Assembly (NCBI GenBank): GCA_945881875.1
Contig: CAMCVH010000001.1
Location: 248,001-312,000 of the forward strand
DNA: 64,000 bases
DNA from: Polynucleobacter meluiroseus
GTDB lineage: Bacteria; Pseudomonadota; Gammaproteobacteria; Burkholderiales; Burkholderiaceae
Direction: 5' to 3'
Numbering within the stretch: position 1 is the stretch's first letter; each line of letters begins with the position of its first letter. Under the pieces are notes generated by a model. It worked only from the letters and a program-made list of their open reading frames with translations, was not told the origin of the DNA and made no database searches. Made by a program: the position numbers and the translations under genes. Positions 27,720 through 40,824 of this stretch are shown in pieces.

Positions 27720-30101
27720 ATGACTAACCCTAACCATGCAAATGCATATGTTCTATCCTTTGAAGAGTTACGCATGTCTGACGTTGAGTCAGTCGGTGGC
27801 AAAAATTCTTCATTAGGGGAAATGATTTCACAGCTGAATGCAACTGGTGTTCGAGTCCCAACTGGTTTCGCAACAACCGCTTTGGCTTTCAGAGAGTTTT
27901 TGGTTCACAACAAGTTAACTGAGCGTATTAATCAGCGTTTAGATACTTTGAACGTTGACGATGTCAAAGCGTTAGCAGTTGCCGGTGCCGAAATTCGTGG
28001 TTGGGTGGAGCAAGCTCCTTTTCAAGAGCGTCTCGAGAAAGAAGTTCGTGAAGCTTTTAAAGTACTTGATGCTGACGGTAAGGGTTCATTCGCTGTGCGT
28101 TCATCAGCGACTGCTGAAGATTTGCCGGATGCTTCATTTGCAGGTCAGCAAGAATCTTTCTTGAACGTTGTCGGTATTGATGATGTTTTGCATCGTATTC
28201 GTGAGGTATTTGCATCTTTGTATAACGACCGTGCGATTTCTTACCGTGTTCACAAAGGCTTTGCTCATGCCGAAGTAGCCCTATCCGCGGGTATCCAGCG
28301 TATGGTTCGTTCAGATAAAGCTTCATCTGGTGTGATGTTTACACTAGATACGGAGTCTGGCTTTAAAGATGCCGTATTTATTACTTCTAGCTATGGTTTA
28401 GGTGAAACAATTGTTCAGGGTGCGGTTAATCCGGATGAATTTTATGTTTTCAAGCCAACCTTAGCTGCTGGCAAGTACGCAATTATTCGTAGAAGCTTAG
28501 GTTCTAAATTAATTCAGATGCAATTCACGTCCCCTGGTGAACCTGGTCGCGTTAAAACAGTGGATGTGCCTTTAGAGCAACGTAATCGTTACTCAATTAC
28601 TGATGAAGACGTTGCTGAGTTGGCAAGATACGCCATGATCATCGAGAAACATTACGATCGCCCCATGGATATTGAGTGGGGTAAGGATGGCATTGATGGC
28701 AAGATCTATATTCTCCAGGCGCGTCCTGAGACGGTAAAGAGCCAATCTCAAGGTCAAGTTGAGATGCGTTATAAGCTTAAAGGCCATTCAACAGTCTTAA
28801 CAACTGGTCGTGCGATTGGTCAAAAGATTGGTACTGGTACTGTGCGTGTAGTGAAAGATGCCAGCGAAATGGATCGTGTTCAGCCGGGTGATGTCTTAGT
28901 TGCTGACATGACGGATCCTAACTGGGAGCCTGTAATGAAACGTGCTGCAGCGATTGTGACCAATCGAGGTGGTCGTACTTGTCACGCAGCGATTATTGCT
29001 CGTGAATTAGGTGTACCAGCTGTGGTGGGTTGTGCCAATGCAACCGATGTTTTAAAGGACGGCGCAGTTGTGACTGTTTCTTGTGCTGAAGGTGATGAAG
29101 GTCGCATCTATGACGGTCCAATTGAAACGGAAGTGACTGAAGTTAGTCGTGGCGTATTACCTGATATTCTTCTTAAGATCATGATGAACGTCGGTAACCC
29201 ACAGTTAGCTTTTGACTTCTGTCAGATCCCGAATGGTGGTGTTGGCTTGGCTCGTTTAGAGTTCATCATCAATAACAATATTGGTGTTCATCCAAAAGCC
29301 ATTTTGGAATATCCAAATATTGATTTAGATTTGAAGAAGGCTGTTGAGAGCGTTGCTCGTGGCCATGCAAGTCCTAAAGCGTTTTATGTAGATAAACTAG
29401 CTGAGGGTATTGCTACGATTGCTGCCGCTTTTTATCCAAAGCCAGTCATTGTTCGTATGTCTGATTTCAAATCAAACGAATATAAGAAATTAATTGGTGG
29501 ATCAAGATACGAGCCGGATGAAGAGAATCCAATGCTTGGTTTCCGTGGTGCATCTCGTTATATTTCAGAAGATTTTTCTGAAGCCTTTGCGATGGAATGC
29601 GAAGCGATGAAACGCGTTCGTAATGACATGGGATTAACGAACGTTGAAATCATGATTCCATTTGTTCGTACCGTCAAGCAAGCTGAGAAGGTCATTGGCT
29701 TGCTAGGCCAGCAGGGCTTGAAGCGTGGTGAGAATGGTTTGCGCGTCATCATGATGTGTGAGGTTCCTTCTAATGCGATTCTTGCTGAAGAGTTCTTAGA
29801 GCATTTCGATGGATTCTCAATTGGTTCTAATGACTTGACTCAGTTGACTCTTGGTCTTGATCGAGATTCGGGTATGGAATTATTGGCGATCGATTTTGAT
29901 GAGCGCGATCCAGCAGTTGAGTTCTTAATTGCTCGTGCGATTGAAACTTGTCTTGCTAAGGGTAAGTACATCGGCATCTGTGGTCAGGGACCTTCAGATC
30001 ATCCTGACTTTGCTCAATGGTTAATGAGTAAAGGTATCAAATCTATTTCGTTAAATCCAGATAGCGTGATTGATACTTGGACTTTATTAGCTAAGAAGTA
30101 A
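27720..30101 (+). CDS. ppsA: phosphoenolpyruvate synthase
   Basis: [41 protein letters not shown]; start [10 protein letters not shown]. Confidence 0.96.
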   Translation: MTNPNHANAYVLSFEELRMSDVESVGGKNSSLGEMISQLNATGVRVPTGFATTALAFREFLVHNKLTERINQRLDTLNVDDVKALAVAGAEIRGWVEQAPFQERLEKEVREAFKVLDADGKGSFAVRSSATAEDLPDASFAGQQESFLNVVGIDDVLHRIREVFASLYNDRAISYRVHKGFAHAEVALSAGIQRMVRSDKASSGVMFTLDTESGFKDAVFITSSYGLGETIVQGAVNPDEFYVFKPTLAAGKYAIIRRSLGSKLIQMQFTSPGEPGRVKTVDVPLEQRNRYSITDEDVAELARYAMIIEKHYDRPMDIEWGKDGIDGKIYILQARPETVKSQSQGQVEMRYKLKGHSTVLTTGRAIGQKIGTGTVRVVKDASEMDRVQPGDVLVADMTDPNWEPVMKRAAAIVTNRGGRTCHAAIIARELGVPAVVGCANATDVLKDGAVVTVSCAEGDEGRIYDGPIETEVTEVSRGVLPDILLKIMMNVGNPQLAFDFCQIPNGGVGLARLEFIINNNIGVHPKAILEYPNIDLDLKKAVESVARGHASPKAFYVDKLAEGIATIAAAFYPKPVIVRMSDFKSNEYKKLIGGSRYEPDEENPMLGFRGASRYISEDFSEAFAMECEAMKRVRNDMGLTNVEIMIPFVRTVKQAEKVIGLLGQQGLKRGENGLRVIMMCEVPSNAILAEEFLEHFDGFSIGSNDLTQLTLGLDRDSGMELLAIDFDERDPAVEFLIARAIETCLAKGKYIGICGQGPSDHPDFAQWLMSKGIKSISLNPDSVIDTWTLLAKK

Positions 30102-30560
30102 TTACTGTCCCAACTTAGAGCCCGAACGCATAATTCGGGCTTTTTCTATTTGCCAGTCACGATCTTTAGTGGCTTCACGTTTGTCATGTTGCTTCTTACC
30201 GCGACCTAGACCGATTTCACATTTCACGCGGCCTTTGCTGAAATGCAGATTAATTGGTACGAGGGTGTAACCACGTTGCTCAACTTTACCAATCAGCTTT
30301 TTAATCTCTATGGCATTCAAGAGTAATTTGCGCGTGCGACCGGGGTCAGCCAGAACATGAGTTGAAGCTGAGATAAGAGGACTGATATGACAGCCGATCA
30401 GATATATCTCTGCATCTCTCACAACAACATAAGCTTCTTTGATTTGGGCGCGACCTTCCCGGATGGCTTTAACTTCCCATCCTTGTAGGACCATACCTGC
30501 CTCAAAGCGCTCTTCAACGAAGTAGTCGAAGAAAGCTTTTTTGTTATCAATGATGCTCAT
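30102..30560 (-). CDS. smpB: SsrA-binding protein
   Basis: 152 aa; [19 protein letters not shown]...[20 protein letters not shown]. Confidence 0.96.
   Translation of the reverse strand: MSIIDNKKAFFDYFVEERFEAGMVLQGWEVKAIREGRAQIKEAYVVVRDAEIYLIGCHISPLISASTHVLADPGRTRKLLLNAIEIKKLIGKVEQRGYTLVPINLHFSKGRVKCEIGLGRGKKQHDKREATKDRDWQIEKARIMRSGSKLGQ
30119..30145. terminator. hairpin terminator between convergent ppsA and smpB, inside the smpB 3' end
   Basis: AGCCCGAA cgcataa TTCGGGCT followed by TTTTC. Confidence 0.65.
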
Positions 30561-30581
30561 ATAAGTTTTTCGTTAGAATGC

Positions 30582-31022
30582 ATGATTATGGCAGACGTAT
30601 TTAAGACAGTACTCATTCAGCACTCCGCAGAGCGGATGTATCACCTAGTCACAGATGTGTCTAAGTATCCAGAATTCCTCCCTTGGTGCGGTGGAACCGA
30701 GATCTATGAGCAGACAGATGAGATTTTGGATGCCAAGATACATATCAAATTTAAGGGTTTAAAGCAGTTTTTTCATACTCGTAACACCAATACAAAGCCA
30801 ACATCGATTGATATGGTTTTTGTTGATGGTCCATTTAAGAAGTTTCATGGGCACTGGAAGTTCATACCGCTCCGTGAAGATGCCTGCAAAGTCGAGTTTT
30901 CACTTCATTACGAATTCGAAAGCCTTATTCTTGAGAAAGTGATTGGTCCTGTATTTGGGATGATTGCAGGTACGTTTGTGGATGGCTTTGTGAAGAGGGC
31001 TGATCAGATTTATGGGCAATAA
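30582..31022 (+). CDS. ratA: RatA/COQ10-like START-domain protein
   Basis: Ubiquinone-binding Coq10/RatA-like ORF divergent from smpB and followed by rnfH (conserved synteny). Confidence 0.85.
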   Translation: MIMADVFKTVLIQHSAERMYHLVTDVSKYPEFLPWCGGTEIYEQTDEILDAKIHIKFKGLKQFFHTRNTNTKPTSIDMVFVDGPFKKFHGHWKFIPLREDACKVEFSLHYEFESLILEKVIGPVFGMIAGTFVDGFVKRADQIYGQ

Positions 31023-31362
31023 GATTCAACTTTCAGTCTGTGATGCTCGTCAAGGTGACCCTGTGATGAGTGATTTCACATGGGAACTTGCTGGGGCCGA
31101 GTCAACAGTCGGTAATGCGTTGAAGGCATTAGGGATTGCAGACTCTGCCAACGACCCCCGAATTGCCAGAAAAGGCTGCTACGGCGTATTTGGTAAGCGT
31201 AAGGATTGGGACGCCCCAATCTATGATGGTGATCGCTTAGAGCTTTACAGTGAACTATTAATTGACCCCATTGTGGGTCGTCGAAAGAAGGCCAATAAAG
31301 ACCAAGATGCAAGGCTTCAGGCCAAAGCAGCAGTCAAAAAAGGGCGTTTTTCAGGCAAATAG
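31012..31362 (+). CDS. rnfH: RnfH family protein
   Basis: Small ubiquitin-like RnfH/RatB protein, VGIFGKR-like region, ends LIDPIVGRRKKA. Confidence 0.85.
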   Translation: MGNKIQLSVCDARQGDPVMSDFTWELAGAESTVGNALKALGIADSANDPRIARKGCYGVFGKRKDWDAPIYDGDRLELYSELLIDPIVGRRKKANKDQDARLQAKAAVKKGRFSGK

Positions 31363-31396
31363 CTATAAAACCTCTATAATTTGCTTTTGCGCATAG

Positions 31397-32869
<1,473 letters not shown>

Positions 32870-32893
32870 TTAGTCAATTTATTTAGGACTGCT

Positions 32894-34501
32894 GTGCACG
32901 ATAAGATTTTAATTTTGGATTTTGGGTCACAAGTGACCCAGCTCATTGCTAGACGTGTGAGAGATGCACGCGTTTATTCAGAAATTCATCCCTATGATGT
33001 TGATGCTAGTTTGATTGAGAAGCTTGTCAAAGAGGGTGGTTGTAAAGGTATCATTCTATCTGGCGGTCCTAGCTCTGTGACCGATGGCGACACGCCAAGA
33101 GCTCCTGATATTGTTTTTAAATTAGATGTTCCTGTCTTAGGCATTTGTTACGGTATGCAAACGATGGCTGCGCAGTTGGGTGGGCAAGTTGCAACAGCTG
33201 AATCTTTAGGTAAGTCACGTGAGTTTGGTTACGCTGAAGTTCGTGCACGTGGCCACACCAAGTTATTTGAAAATATTCAAGACTTTGTAACACCAGAGGG
33301 TCATGGCATTCTGAAAGTGTGGATGAGTCATGGTGATTCAGTGACCGTGATGCCGGCAGGCTTCAAGTTAATGGCCTCTACCGACTCATGTCCGATTGCT
33401 GGTATGGCCGATGAAGATCGACATTTTTATGCAGTTCAATTTCACCCGGAAGTAACACATACAGTTTTAGGTACTGCCATCCTTGAGCGTTTTGTTCATG
33501 AGATCTGTGCGTGTGGCACGGATTGGGTGATGGGTGACTACATCGCTGAAGCAGTTGCCTCGATTCGCCAGCAGGTAGGTACTGATGAAGTGATATTAGG
33601 TTTGTCTGGTGGTGTTGATTCCAGTGTTGCTGCTGCTCTGATCCATAAAGCGATTGGCAAGCAATTAACTTGTGTTTTTGTTGACCATGGTTTGCTTCGT
33701 TTCGACGAAGGTAAGATGGTGATGGAAATGTTTGGCAAGAACTTGGGCGTGAAAGTCATTCATGTTGATGCGACAACTGAATTCATGGGTGCTTTGACAG
33801 GTGTTTCAGATCCAGAAGCCAAACGTAAAATTATTGGTAAAGAATTTGTTGAAGTATTCCAGCGCGAGTCTGCCAAGATTGAAAATGCCAAATGGCTAGC
33901 CCAAGGTACTATTTATCCTGACGTGATTGAGTCTGCTGGCAAAGGTAAAAAGGGCGCTCATACGATCAAGAGCCACCACAACGTCGGTGGTCTTCCTGAT
34001 GATATGAAGCTTAAGCTGCTAGAACCTCTGCGCGAGTTGTTCAAAGATGAAGTTCGTGCATTGGGTGTTGAGTTAGGTTTACCTCATGAGATGGTGTATC
34101 GCCATCCGTTCCCGGGTCCAGGTCTTGGTGTCCGCATTTTGGGTGAAGTGAAAAAAGACTTTGCTGACTTACTGCGTCGTGCAGATGCTATCTTCATTGA
34201 AGAGTTGCGTTCAACAATTGATGCGCCAACGGGCAAGTCTTGGTATGAGTTAACCAGTCAGGCTTTCGCAGTATTCCTCCCAGTAAAGTCGGTGGGGGTG
34301 ATGGGTGATGGTCGAACTTATGAATACGTTGTTGCTTTGCGAGCTGTTCAAACGCAAGACTTCATGACGGCTCACTGGGCTCATTTGCCTCATGAGTTAC
34401 TAGGCAGAGTGTCAAATCGAATCATCAATGAAGTTCGTGGCATCAACAGAGTTGTTTACGATATCAGTGGCAAGCCACCTGCAACCATTGAGTGGGAGTA
34501 G
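32894..34501 (+). CDS. guaA: GMP synthase (glutamine-hydrolysing)
   Basis: GATase triad region, [16 protein letters not shown]; ends ...PPATIEWE with a TAG created at the element junction; GTG start. Confidence 0.97.
   Translation: MHDKILILDFGSQVTQLIARRVRDARVYSEIHPYDVDASLIEKLVKEGGCKGIILSGGPSSVTDGDTPRAPDIVFKLDVPVLGICYGMQTMAAQLGGQVATAESLGKSREFGYAEVRARGHTKLFENIQDFVTPEGHGILKVWMSHGDSVTVMPAGFKLMASTDSCPIAGMADEDRHFYAVQFHPEVTHTVLGTAILERFVHEICACGTDWVMGDYIAEAVASIRQQVGTDEVILGLSGGVDSSVAAALIHKAIGKQLTCVFVDHGLLRFDEGKMVMEMFGKNLGVKVIHVDATTEFMGALTGVSDPEAKRKIIGKEFVEVFQRESAKIENAKWLAQGTIYPDVIESAGKGKKGAHTIKSHHNVGGLPDDMKLKLLEPLRELFKDEVRALGVELGLPHEMVYRHPFPGPGLGVRILGEVKKDFADLLRRADAIFIEELRSTIDAPTGKSWYELTSQAFAVFLPVKSVGVMGDGRTYEYVVALRAVQTQDFMTAHWAHLPHELLGRVSNRIINEVRGINRVVYDISGKPPATIEWE
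34487..34500 (+). repeat. putative attL core (direct repeat ATTGAGTGGGAGTA)
   Basis: Perfect 14 bp match to 40783..40796; last codons of guaA. Extends to 17 bp with one mismatch (AC[C/T]ATTGAGTGGGAGTA). Confidence 0.88.
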
Positions 34502-34559
34502 AAACTCTAACGTAAGTTGTTGATTTATATAAGTTTTGTAGTTACACAAAACAGACACA

Positions 34560-34590
34560 CGCCCAACTAAGTTGTTGATTTAGTTGGGCG
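34560..34590. repeat. perfect 11 bp inverted repeat (hairpin) next to attL
   Basis: CGCCCAACTAA gttgttgat TTAGTTGGGCG; its arm/loop includes a direct repeat TAAGTTGTTGATTTA (34513..34527 and 34568..34582). Confidence 0.8.
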
Positions 34591-34661
34591 TTGGCATTAA
34601 AGTTACACGTAAAGCTACACAACGCTGTAGCCGTTCAAAAACGTAGTCACCCAAAGCACAT

Positions 34662-35951
34662 ATGCCGCTAAAAAAACAAACTTTTACTGCTGACGAAATA
34701 GAAATATACGACGAAGCTGTTGTGTATAAGCGCGGCGAGTATTGGCAAATGCGTATGTGGTTGGGTAAGGAAAAGAAATACGCACGTTTTAGCTTACGCA
34801 CACGCAACAGAGATACAGCAATAGACAAAGCAAAAAAATACTATCACGAACTAATGGCACAGCAGTTAGCAGGTAAAACTTATTTTTCCAAAACAACAAA
34901 GCAAGGTGTTGAAGAATATTTGAAGCAACGTGCGCTTGACGTAGAAGCTGAACTAATAGTTAAAGGGCGATATGGAACGATTAAAACGCACTTAGAGCAT
35001 TGGCTTGATTTTATTGGACGAGATACAAAGCTAAAAGAACTTGAACGCACTGATTGCGAAAACTATCTACATTCGCGCACTAAAACAAAAAAGAAAATCA
35101 ACGTAAGTCAAACAACGGTAGCAAATGAACAAAGCACTATCAACGCTATGCTTAGTTGGTTGTATAGACGAAATGAAACATACATTGAAGCATTTGATTT
35201 TAAGCCGCTAAAACGTATTGATAGAGGTGACGAAGCATTACGGCGCAGCACATTTACTGACGAAGAGGTTATCGTAATAAAACAAGAGCTTGAAAAATAT
35301 ATAACTGAAGCAAAGGGTAACGTTGATGAAGAAGGCAATATGAGCAAAGTAATAAATGGTTACTATTTGCTCATATCAATCATTACAGGCTTGCGACGAG
35401 GTGAACAGCTACAACTAAAGTGGAGCGATATTAAATGGCTTGAGAAAAACGTAAAAGGACAAGCTGAGGATGACACTTATAGTCTTGTAAAAATAACGGT
35501 GCGAGCTGAAACAACTAAGGTAAGAAAAACAAGGCACTTTGTCGTTAAAGATTGGGAATATTTTGACGAGTTGTTTAAGCTCTTACAGCCGCGCTACGTA
35601 AAGGCAAACAAAGAGAATAAAAAGATAAAAGCATTTGGCGATACATTCGTGTTTAGCGCAAATGGAATGTCAATGCTAACGCCTCGTGCTATTGGATATC
35701 ACTTTGACAAAATGGTTGAGTTGGCTGAAATAAAAGATACAGACACACGTGATTTAGTGCCATACAGCTTCCGTCATTACTTTATTACAGACAGAATAAA
35801 CAGAGGCGCAACGCCAACACAAGTTGCGGAAACGTGTGGCACAAGCACAGCGCAGATTGAAAAAACTTACTACCATACAAGCGAGGCGAAAATGATTACT
35901 AATGCGCTGCCGCAGTTTGAGTATAAGGGTGGCTTGCTTATTCCTAAGTAG
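34662..35951 (+). CDS. tyrosine recombinase/integrase
   Basis: 429 aa; TGLRRGEQLQLKWSDI (Arg I), YSFRHYFITDRI (box II Arg), catalytic Tyr in IEKTYYH; next to attL. Confidence 0.93.
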   Translation: MPLKKQTFTADEIEIYDEAVVYKRGEYWQMRMWLGKEKKYARFSLRTRNRDTAIDKAKKYYHELMAQQLAGKTYFSKTTKQGVEEYLKQRALDVEAELIVKGRYGTIKTHLEHWLDFIGRDTKLKELERTDCENYLHSRTKTKKKINVSQTTVANEQSTINAMLSWLYRRNETYIEAFDFKPLKRIDRGDEALRRSTFTDEEVIVIKQELEKYITEAKGNVDEEGNMSKVINGYYLLISIITGLRRGEQLQLKWSDIKWLEKNVKGQAEDDTYSLVKITVRAETTKVRKTRHFVVKDWEYFDELFKLLQPRYVKANKENKKIKAFGDTFVFSANGMSMLTPRAIGYHFDKMVELAEIKDTDTRDLVPYSFRHYFITDRINRGATPTQVAETCGTSTAQIEKTYYHTSEAKMITNALPQFEYKGGLLIPK

Positions 35952-36000
35952 CCGTAACCATTTTAGCTATGCCTGTCGTCCGTTCAATCGTGTTTTTTAT

Positions 36001-36492
36001 TTACGCACGTTTGAACGCCGTAACACCCTTCTTTTGCGTCAATAAAGCATTTTTGGTTGGCAATGTTGGCACACGTTGAGACTGAGTGGGTTGTGCTAAC
36101 GCCGCGTCGTTGTCGTCAACGTCGCTTACTTGTTTAGCTACATTGGCAACTTTTACGTTGGGGGTGGCAGCTGTTGTTGGAGGGTATGGCACTTTTGCTT
36201 GTGGGTTGAGGTGAGGGTTGGCATTTAGCTGTGTGGGGGTGGCAGCTTTTTGTATGGGTGGCTGCTTTGGTTTAGTAGTTGGCATTGGCACTTTGGGTGG
36301 GGGTAGTGACACAGACATACTGCGCTTACTAATACGCTTAGTGCTGCGCTTAGCTTTCTTCTGCTGCTGTGCTGCTACTTTCTGTTTCGCTTGTTCGCGC
36401 TGCTGCGTTTGTATCGCAGTCCATACGCTGTCGTTTACAAGTTTCCAAAGCGCAAGTTGTGCTTCTGCGTCTGCTATTTCAAATATTCTCAT
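36001..36492 (-). CDS. hypothetical basic Pro/Gln/Lys-rich protein
   Basis: 163 aa ORF; N-terminal MRIFEIADAEAQLALWKLVNDSVWTAIQTQ then low-complexity K/Q/P-rich tail; no recognised domain. Confidence 0.6.
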   Translation of the reverse strand: MRIFEIADAEAQLALWKLVNDSVWTAIQTQQREQAKQKVAAQQQKKAKRSTKRISKRSMSVSLPPPKVPMPTTKPKQPPIQKAATPTQLNANPHLNPQAKVPYPPTTAATPNVKVANVAKQVSDVDDNDAALAQPTQSQRVPTLPTKNALLTQKKGVTAFKRA

Positions 36493-36571
36493 ACGTTATG
36501 TTCCTATGTTGCTAACGTATTTATTGAACAGAAAAAGTTAGTAGCGCAAAGAAGCACAAGCAGCAAAACAC

Positions 36572-37009
36572 TTATTTTGTAAAAGCAGAACGTAGCTTTG
36601 TGCTTGCTGCTTCCATTGCTGCGTCAAGTTCGCCTCCGTTTACTGCTGCGCTGATAGTTTCTAAAGTCGCAACAAGTTCTTTTGTTGAAGCAAGTTCAAC
36701 AGCAGTCTTGCCTTTTCCCAAATCCAATACACGTGCGCCATAACGCACGTTGACACACAGCTTGCCGTTGTCTGCGTTAAACGTCCAACTTTTGACACGC
36801 TTAGCAACAGCAACTTGTTTGCGTTCGCCTGTTTCTACGTCTGTAATGCTGCGTAGCTTTGTTGGCGCATATGTGCTGCCGTTTTGTGCTGCTTTGGCAA
36901 GTTCAATCTGTTCTGCTAAACGTTTTACAAGTTTTGTGCGGCGCTGAACAACAGCAGAAAGTTGTGTAGCTTTTTTAGCGGTAGTAAGTTTCAAGTTAGC
37001 AAGTGTCAT
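36572..37009 (-). CDS. DUF6641-like small protein
   Basis: MTLANLKLTTAKKATQLSAVVQRRTKLVKRLAEQIELAKAAQNGSTYAPTKLRSITDVETGERKQVAVAKRVKSWTF... resembles my recollection of the DUF6641 family; not searched. Start at the second internal Met. Confidence 0.6.
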   Translation of the reverse strand: MTLANLKLTTAKKATQLSAVVQRRTKLVKRLAEQIELAKAAQNGSTYAPTKLRSITDVETGERKQVAVAKRVKSWTFNADNGKLCVNVRYGARVLDLGKGKTAVELASTKELVATLETISAAVNGGELDAAMEAASTKLRSAFTK

Positions 37010-37145
37010 AGCGTTTTCCATTCTGTTTAGGTTGCTGTTAGGTTGCGTTATTTGTGCTGTTTTTGACGCAGCGCAGCAATAACAATAAGCTCGCAAAGCG
37101 TTGTAGGACAAGGCTTTTGAGGCATATGAACATACTTGGACAAAA

Positions 37146-37175
37146 TATTTAGCTTTTTCTGTTCAAAGCTAAATA
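37146..37175. repeat. 11 bp inverted repeat just upstream of the rep-like gene
   Basis: TATTTAGCTTT ttctgttc AAAGCTAAATA, ending 5 bp before the 37181 ATG. Confidence 0.75.
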
Positions 37176-37180
37176 AAGGT

Positions 37181-37732
37181 ATGAACAATGAACAGCAAAA
37201 CACGCACAAAAAAGCATACGTAGCAGCGCAAACAGACTATTTAGACAAGTTGGCACAGCATTGCGACTTCGCACTTACGCTACAAACAAACTTGCCAACT
37301 TACGGCATAAGCGCAGCAACTATGGAAAAGAGGTTGGACGCAACACGCAACTGCTTACACAAGTTCCGTATGCGTTTTAATCGTTTACTGACAGGTAACG
37401 GACACAGACGCAACAATGATTACTTGCCTATTTTTATTGCTGCGATTGAAGGCACGCAAAACACATACGACAAAAACAGAACGCTACACATACACATAGC
37501 ACTTGGTAACTTACCATCAGCAGCAACACAAGAAATATTAGAAGACGGCATTAGGCAAATATGGGCAGCAACAGACGTAGGCACAACAGACATAAAGTTG
37601 GACAGACTAACGAAAGGCACTGAACAGCGTTGGAACAACTACATAGGCAAAGAAGCACATTACAAAAACAACAGCGAAGTGATTGACTACAGCAATACAC
37701 AAGCGCCGAACAAAATATTGGCAACTATTTAA
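37181..37732 (+). CDS. putative HUH-type replication initiator-like protein
   Basis: Contains HxH in LHIHIALG and YxxK in WNNYIGKEA in the expected order and spacing for a one-Tyr Rep; start MNNEQQN after AAAGG. Confidence 0.5.
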   Translation: MNNEQQNTHKKAYVAAQTDYLDKLAQHCDFALTLQTNLPTYGISAATMEKRLDATRNCLHKFRMRFNRLLTGNGHRRNNDYLPIFIAAIEGTQNTYDKNRTLHIHIALGNLPSAATQEILEDGIRQIWAATDVGTTDIKLDRLTKGTEQRWNNYIGKEAHYKNNSEVIDYSNTQAPNKILATI

Positions 37733-37753
37733 TAAACAAACTTAGGCATAGCA

Positions 37754-37785
37754 GCTTGTCGTTTGACGCAGCGTTGACGACAAGC
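37754..37785. repeat. imperfect hairpin just after the rep-like gene
   Basis: GCTTGTCGT ... ACGACAAGC, 9 bp outer stem, internal loop, short inner ACG/CGT stem. Confidence 0.6.
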
Positions 37786-38293
37786 AAAACGGATTGAACA
37801 ACTTGGAAGGACATTGGCTGACACTGAATGAAGTGTTAGTAGTCTTACTATTGTCTAAACACTTTGAAGCAATCAAAACACACACAGAAGAATAAAGACA
37901 CACAAAAGAACGACACTGAAACACAACGAAGCACACATACTGACGGTAACGTGATTTATAGGCAAAGTATGTTTGTTATACAAAGCAGCAAACGTAGGTA
38001 GGGGTGTAAAAATCACCAACCCAAAAGGAAATGGGTATGTGCTGAAAATAGCAGCGCAAAAAAATAAAGATAGCAAACTGAAAAATGGGCAACACGCTGA
38101 CACAGCTACAAACGCTGCGTTAGCGTGTTTTAGCTTCTACAAGCGTTTAACAAGCACAAGTGAATAGCAACGCAGCAAACGAAGTTGCTAAGTAGCTTGT
38201 AGGGCTTGTATGCGTGTTTTTAAGCGCATTGCTACGTGTGGCTTATTGACTACGAAATAACAGCGCAACGCACAAGTAGCAGCTAAATATGAA

Positions 38294-38399
38294 TGAACAG
38301 AAAATACACAAAATATGTTCAAACAAAAAATCTTCTTCAAATTCAACGTGGTTTTGGATGGCAATTAAGGGTAGGAATTATTTTGAACAGAAAATACAC
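38294..38399 (+). repeat. 16 bp direct repeat TGAACAGAAAATACAC, copies exactly 90 bp apart
   Basis: Copies at 38294..38309 and 38384..38399; in-frame peptide repeat NRKYT if the 38293 start is used. Confidence 0.85.
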
Positions 38400-38439
38400 T
38401 ATACGTAACAAAACAGCACGAAAGCAAGAGGGTTACGTA

Positions 38440-39006
38440 ATGACACAAGCGGCGACACTGACACAGCAACAATTACAGCGTGTATTGGATTATTTGCGCA
38501 CACGCAGACACTACAAGCGCAATAGAGCAATTATTTTGCTTACGCACTACGCAATGCTGAGAATTGGCGAAGTTGCGGCGCTACGTTATTGCGACGTAGT
38601 TGGCGAAGACGGCGAAATACGTGCTGAAACAACGCTAAGTGCGGCGCAAACTAAGGGCAACAAAGCGCGGACAATATGGTTTGCTGAAAAAGCACGTGTT
38701 GAATTGGCGGCGTATATAGCAACGCATAAACCCAAAACTCCAACGCAACCACTGTTTTACACGCAACGCAGTGACGGCTTTACAGCAAACACGCTGACGC
38801 ACATTGTGAACGGCATTTACAAAAACGCGGGAATTAGTGGCGCAACGTCACACAGTGGTAGACGCACTGGACTTACGAATTTAAGTGAACGCGGAGTGGG
38901 CGTGCGAACACTTATGGCAATTGCGGGGCACGCAAATATGTCAACTACACAGCGTTACATTGATATGCGTCCAAGCGTTATACGTGCGGCTGTGGAGTTG
39001 GTTTAA
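38440..39006 (+). CDS. minimal tyrosine recombinase (catalytic domain only)
   Basis: MTQAATLTQQQLQRVL...; complete R (LRIGEV), K, HSGRR, GH, Y (TQRYID) constellation; ATG 38440 preceded by AAGAGGG. Confidence 0.85.
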   Translation: MTQAATLTQQQLQRVLDYLRTRRHYKRNRAIILLTHYAMLRIGEVAALRYCDVVGEDGEIRAETTLSAAQTKGNKARTIWFAEKARVELAAYIATHKPKTPTQPLFYTQRSDGFTANTLTHIVNGIYKNAGISGATSHSGRRTGLTNLSERGVGVRTLMAIAGHANMSTTQRYIDMRPSVIRAAVELV

Positions 39007-39012
39007 TAAAAA

Positions 39013-40510
<1,498 letters not shown>

Positions 40511-40782
40511 AGCTTGTCCAATTTAGTTGTTTAACTTAGAGGTAATTTTACTTGTCACAGCTGTCCGCGCATAGCAAAATTAGGAGTGTTATGGCATTCA
40601 CTTTAGCTTGTATAAGTTACGCCACACGACGTGTAACAGCTAAACGTGTAGACTGTTGAAATTGAAAAGACATTTGACTACAGTAAACGCAGTAAACTAC
40701 AATAAAACTAACACAAAACTTACACATTACAATTGAAATCACGCAAAGTATTGATAATAAACACTATTTTATCAACGTTACT

Positions 40783-40796
40783 ATTGAGTGGGAGTA
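40783..40796 (+). repeat. putative attR core (ATTGAGTGGGAGTA)
   Basis: Perfect match to the guaA 3' end at 34487..34500; followed by A, restoring a TAA stop on excision. Confidence 0.88.
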
Positions 40797-40797
40797 A

Positions 40798-40816
40798 GCG
40801 GGGGATTTTTCCCCGC
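40798..40816. terminator. displaced native guaA downstream hairpin
   Basis: GCGGGG gattttt CCCCGC immediately after attR; lies directly after the guaA stop in the reconstructed empty site. Confidence 0.55.
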
Positions 40817-40824
40817 ACATTGGC

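Noticed and set aside
37742-38167. Several short ORFs (64-76 aa) on both strands between the rep-like gene and second recombinase
   Set aside because: Overlapping, compositionally odd and without clear RBS; treated as non-coding.
37754-38399. Integron attC-like or CRISPR-like array
   Set aside because: Second recombinase lacks recognised IntI features, hairpins lack attC R-box consensus, and repeats are too few and irregular for CRISPR.
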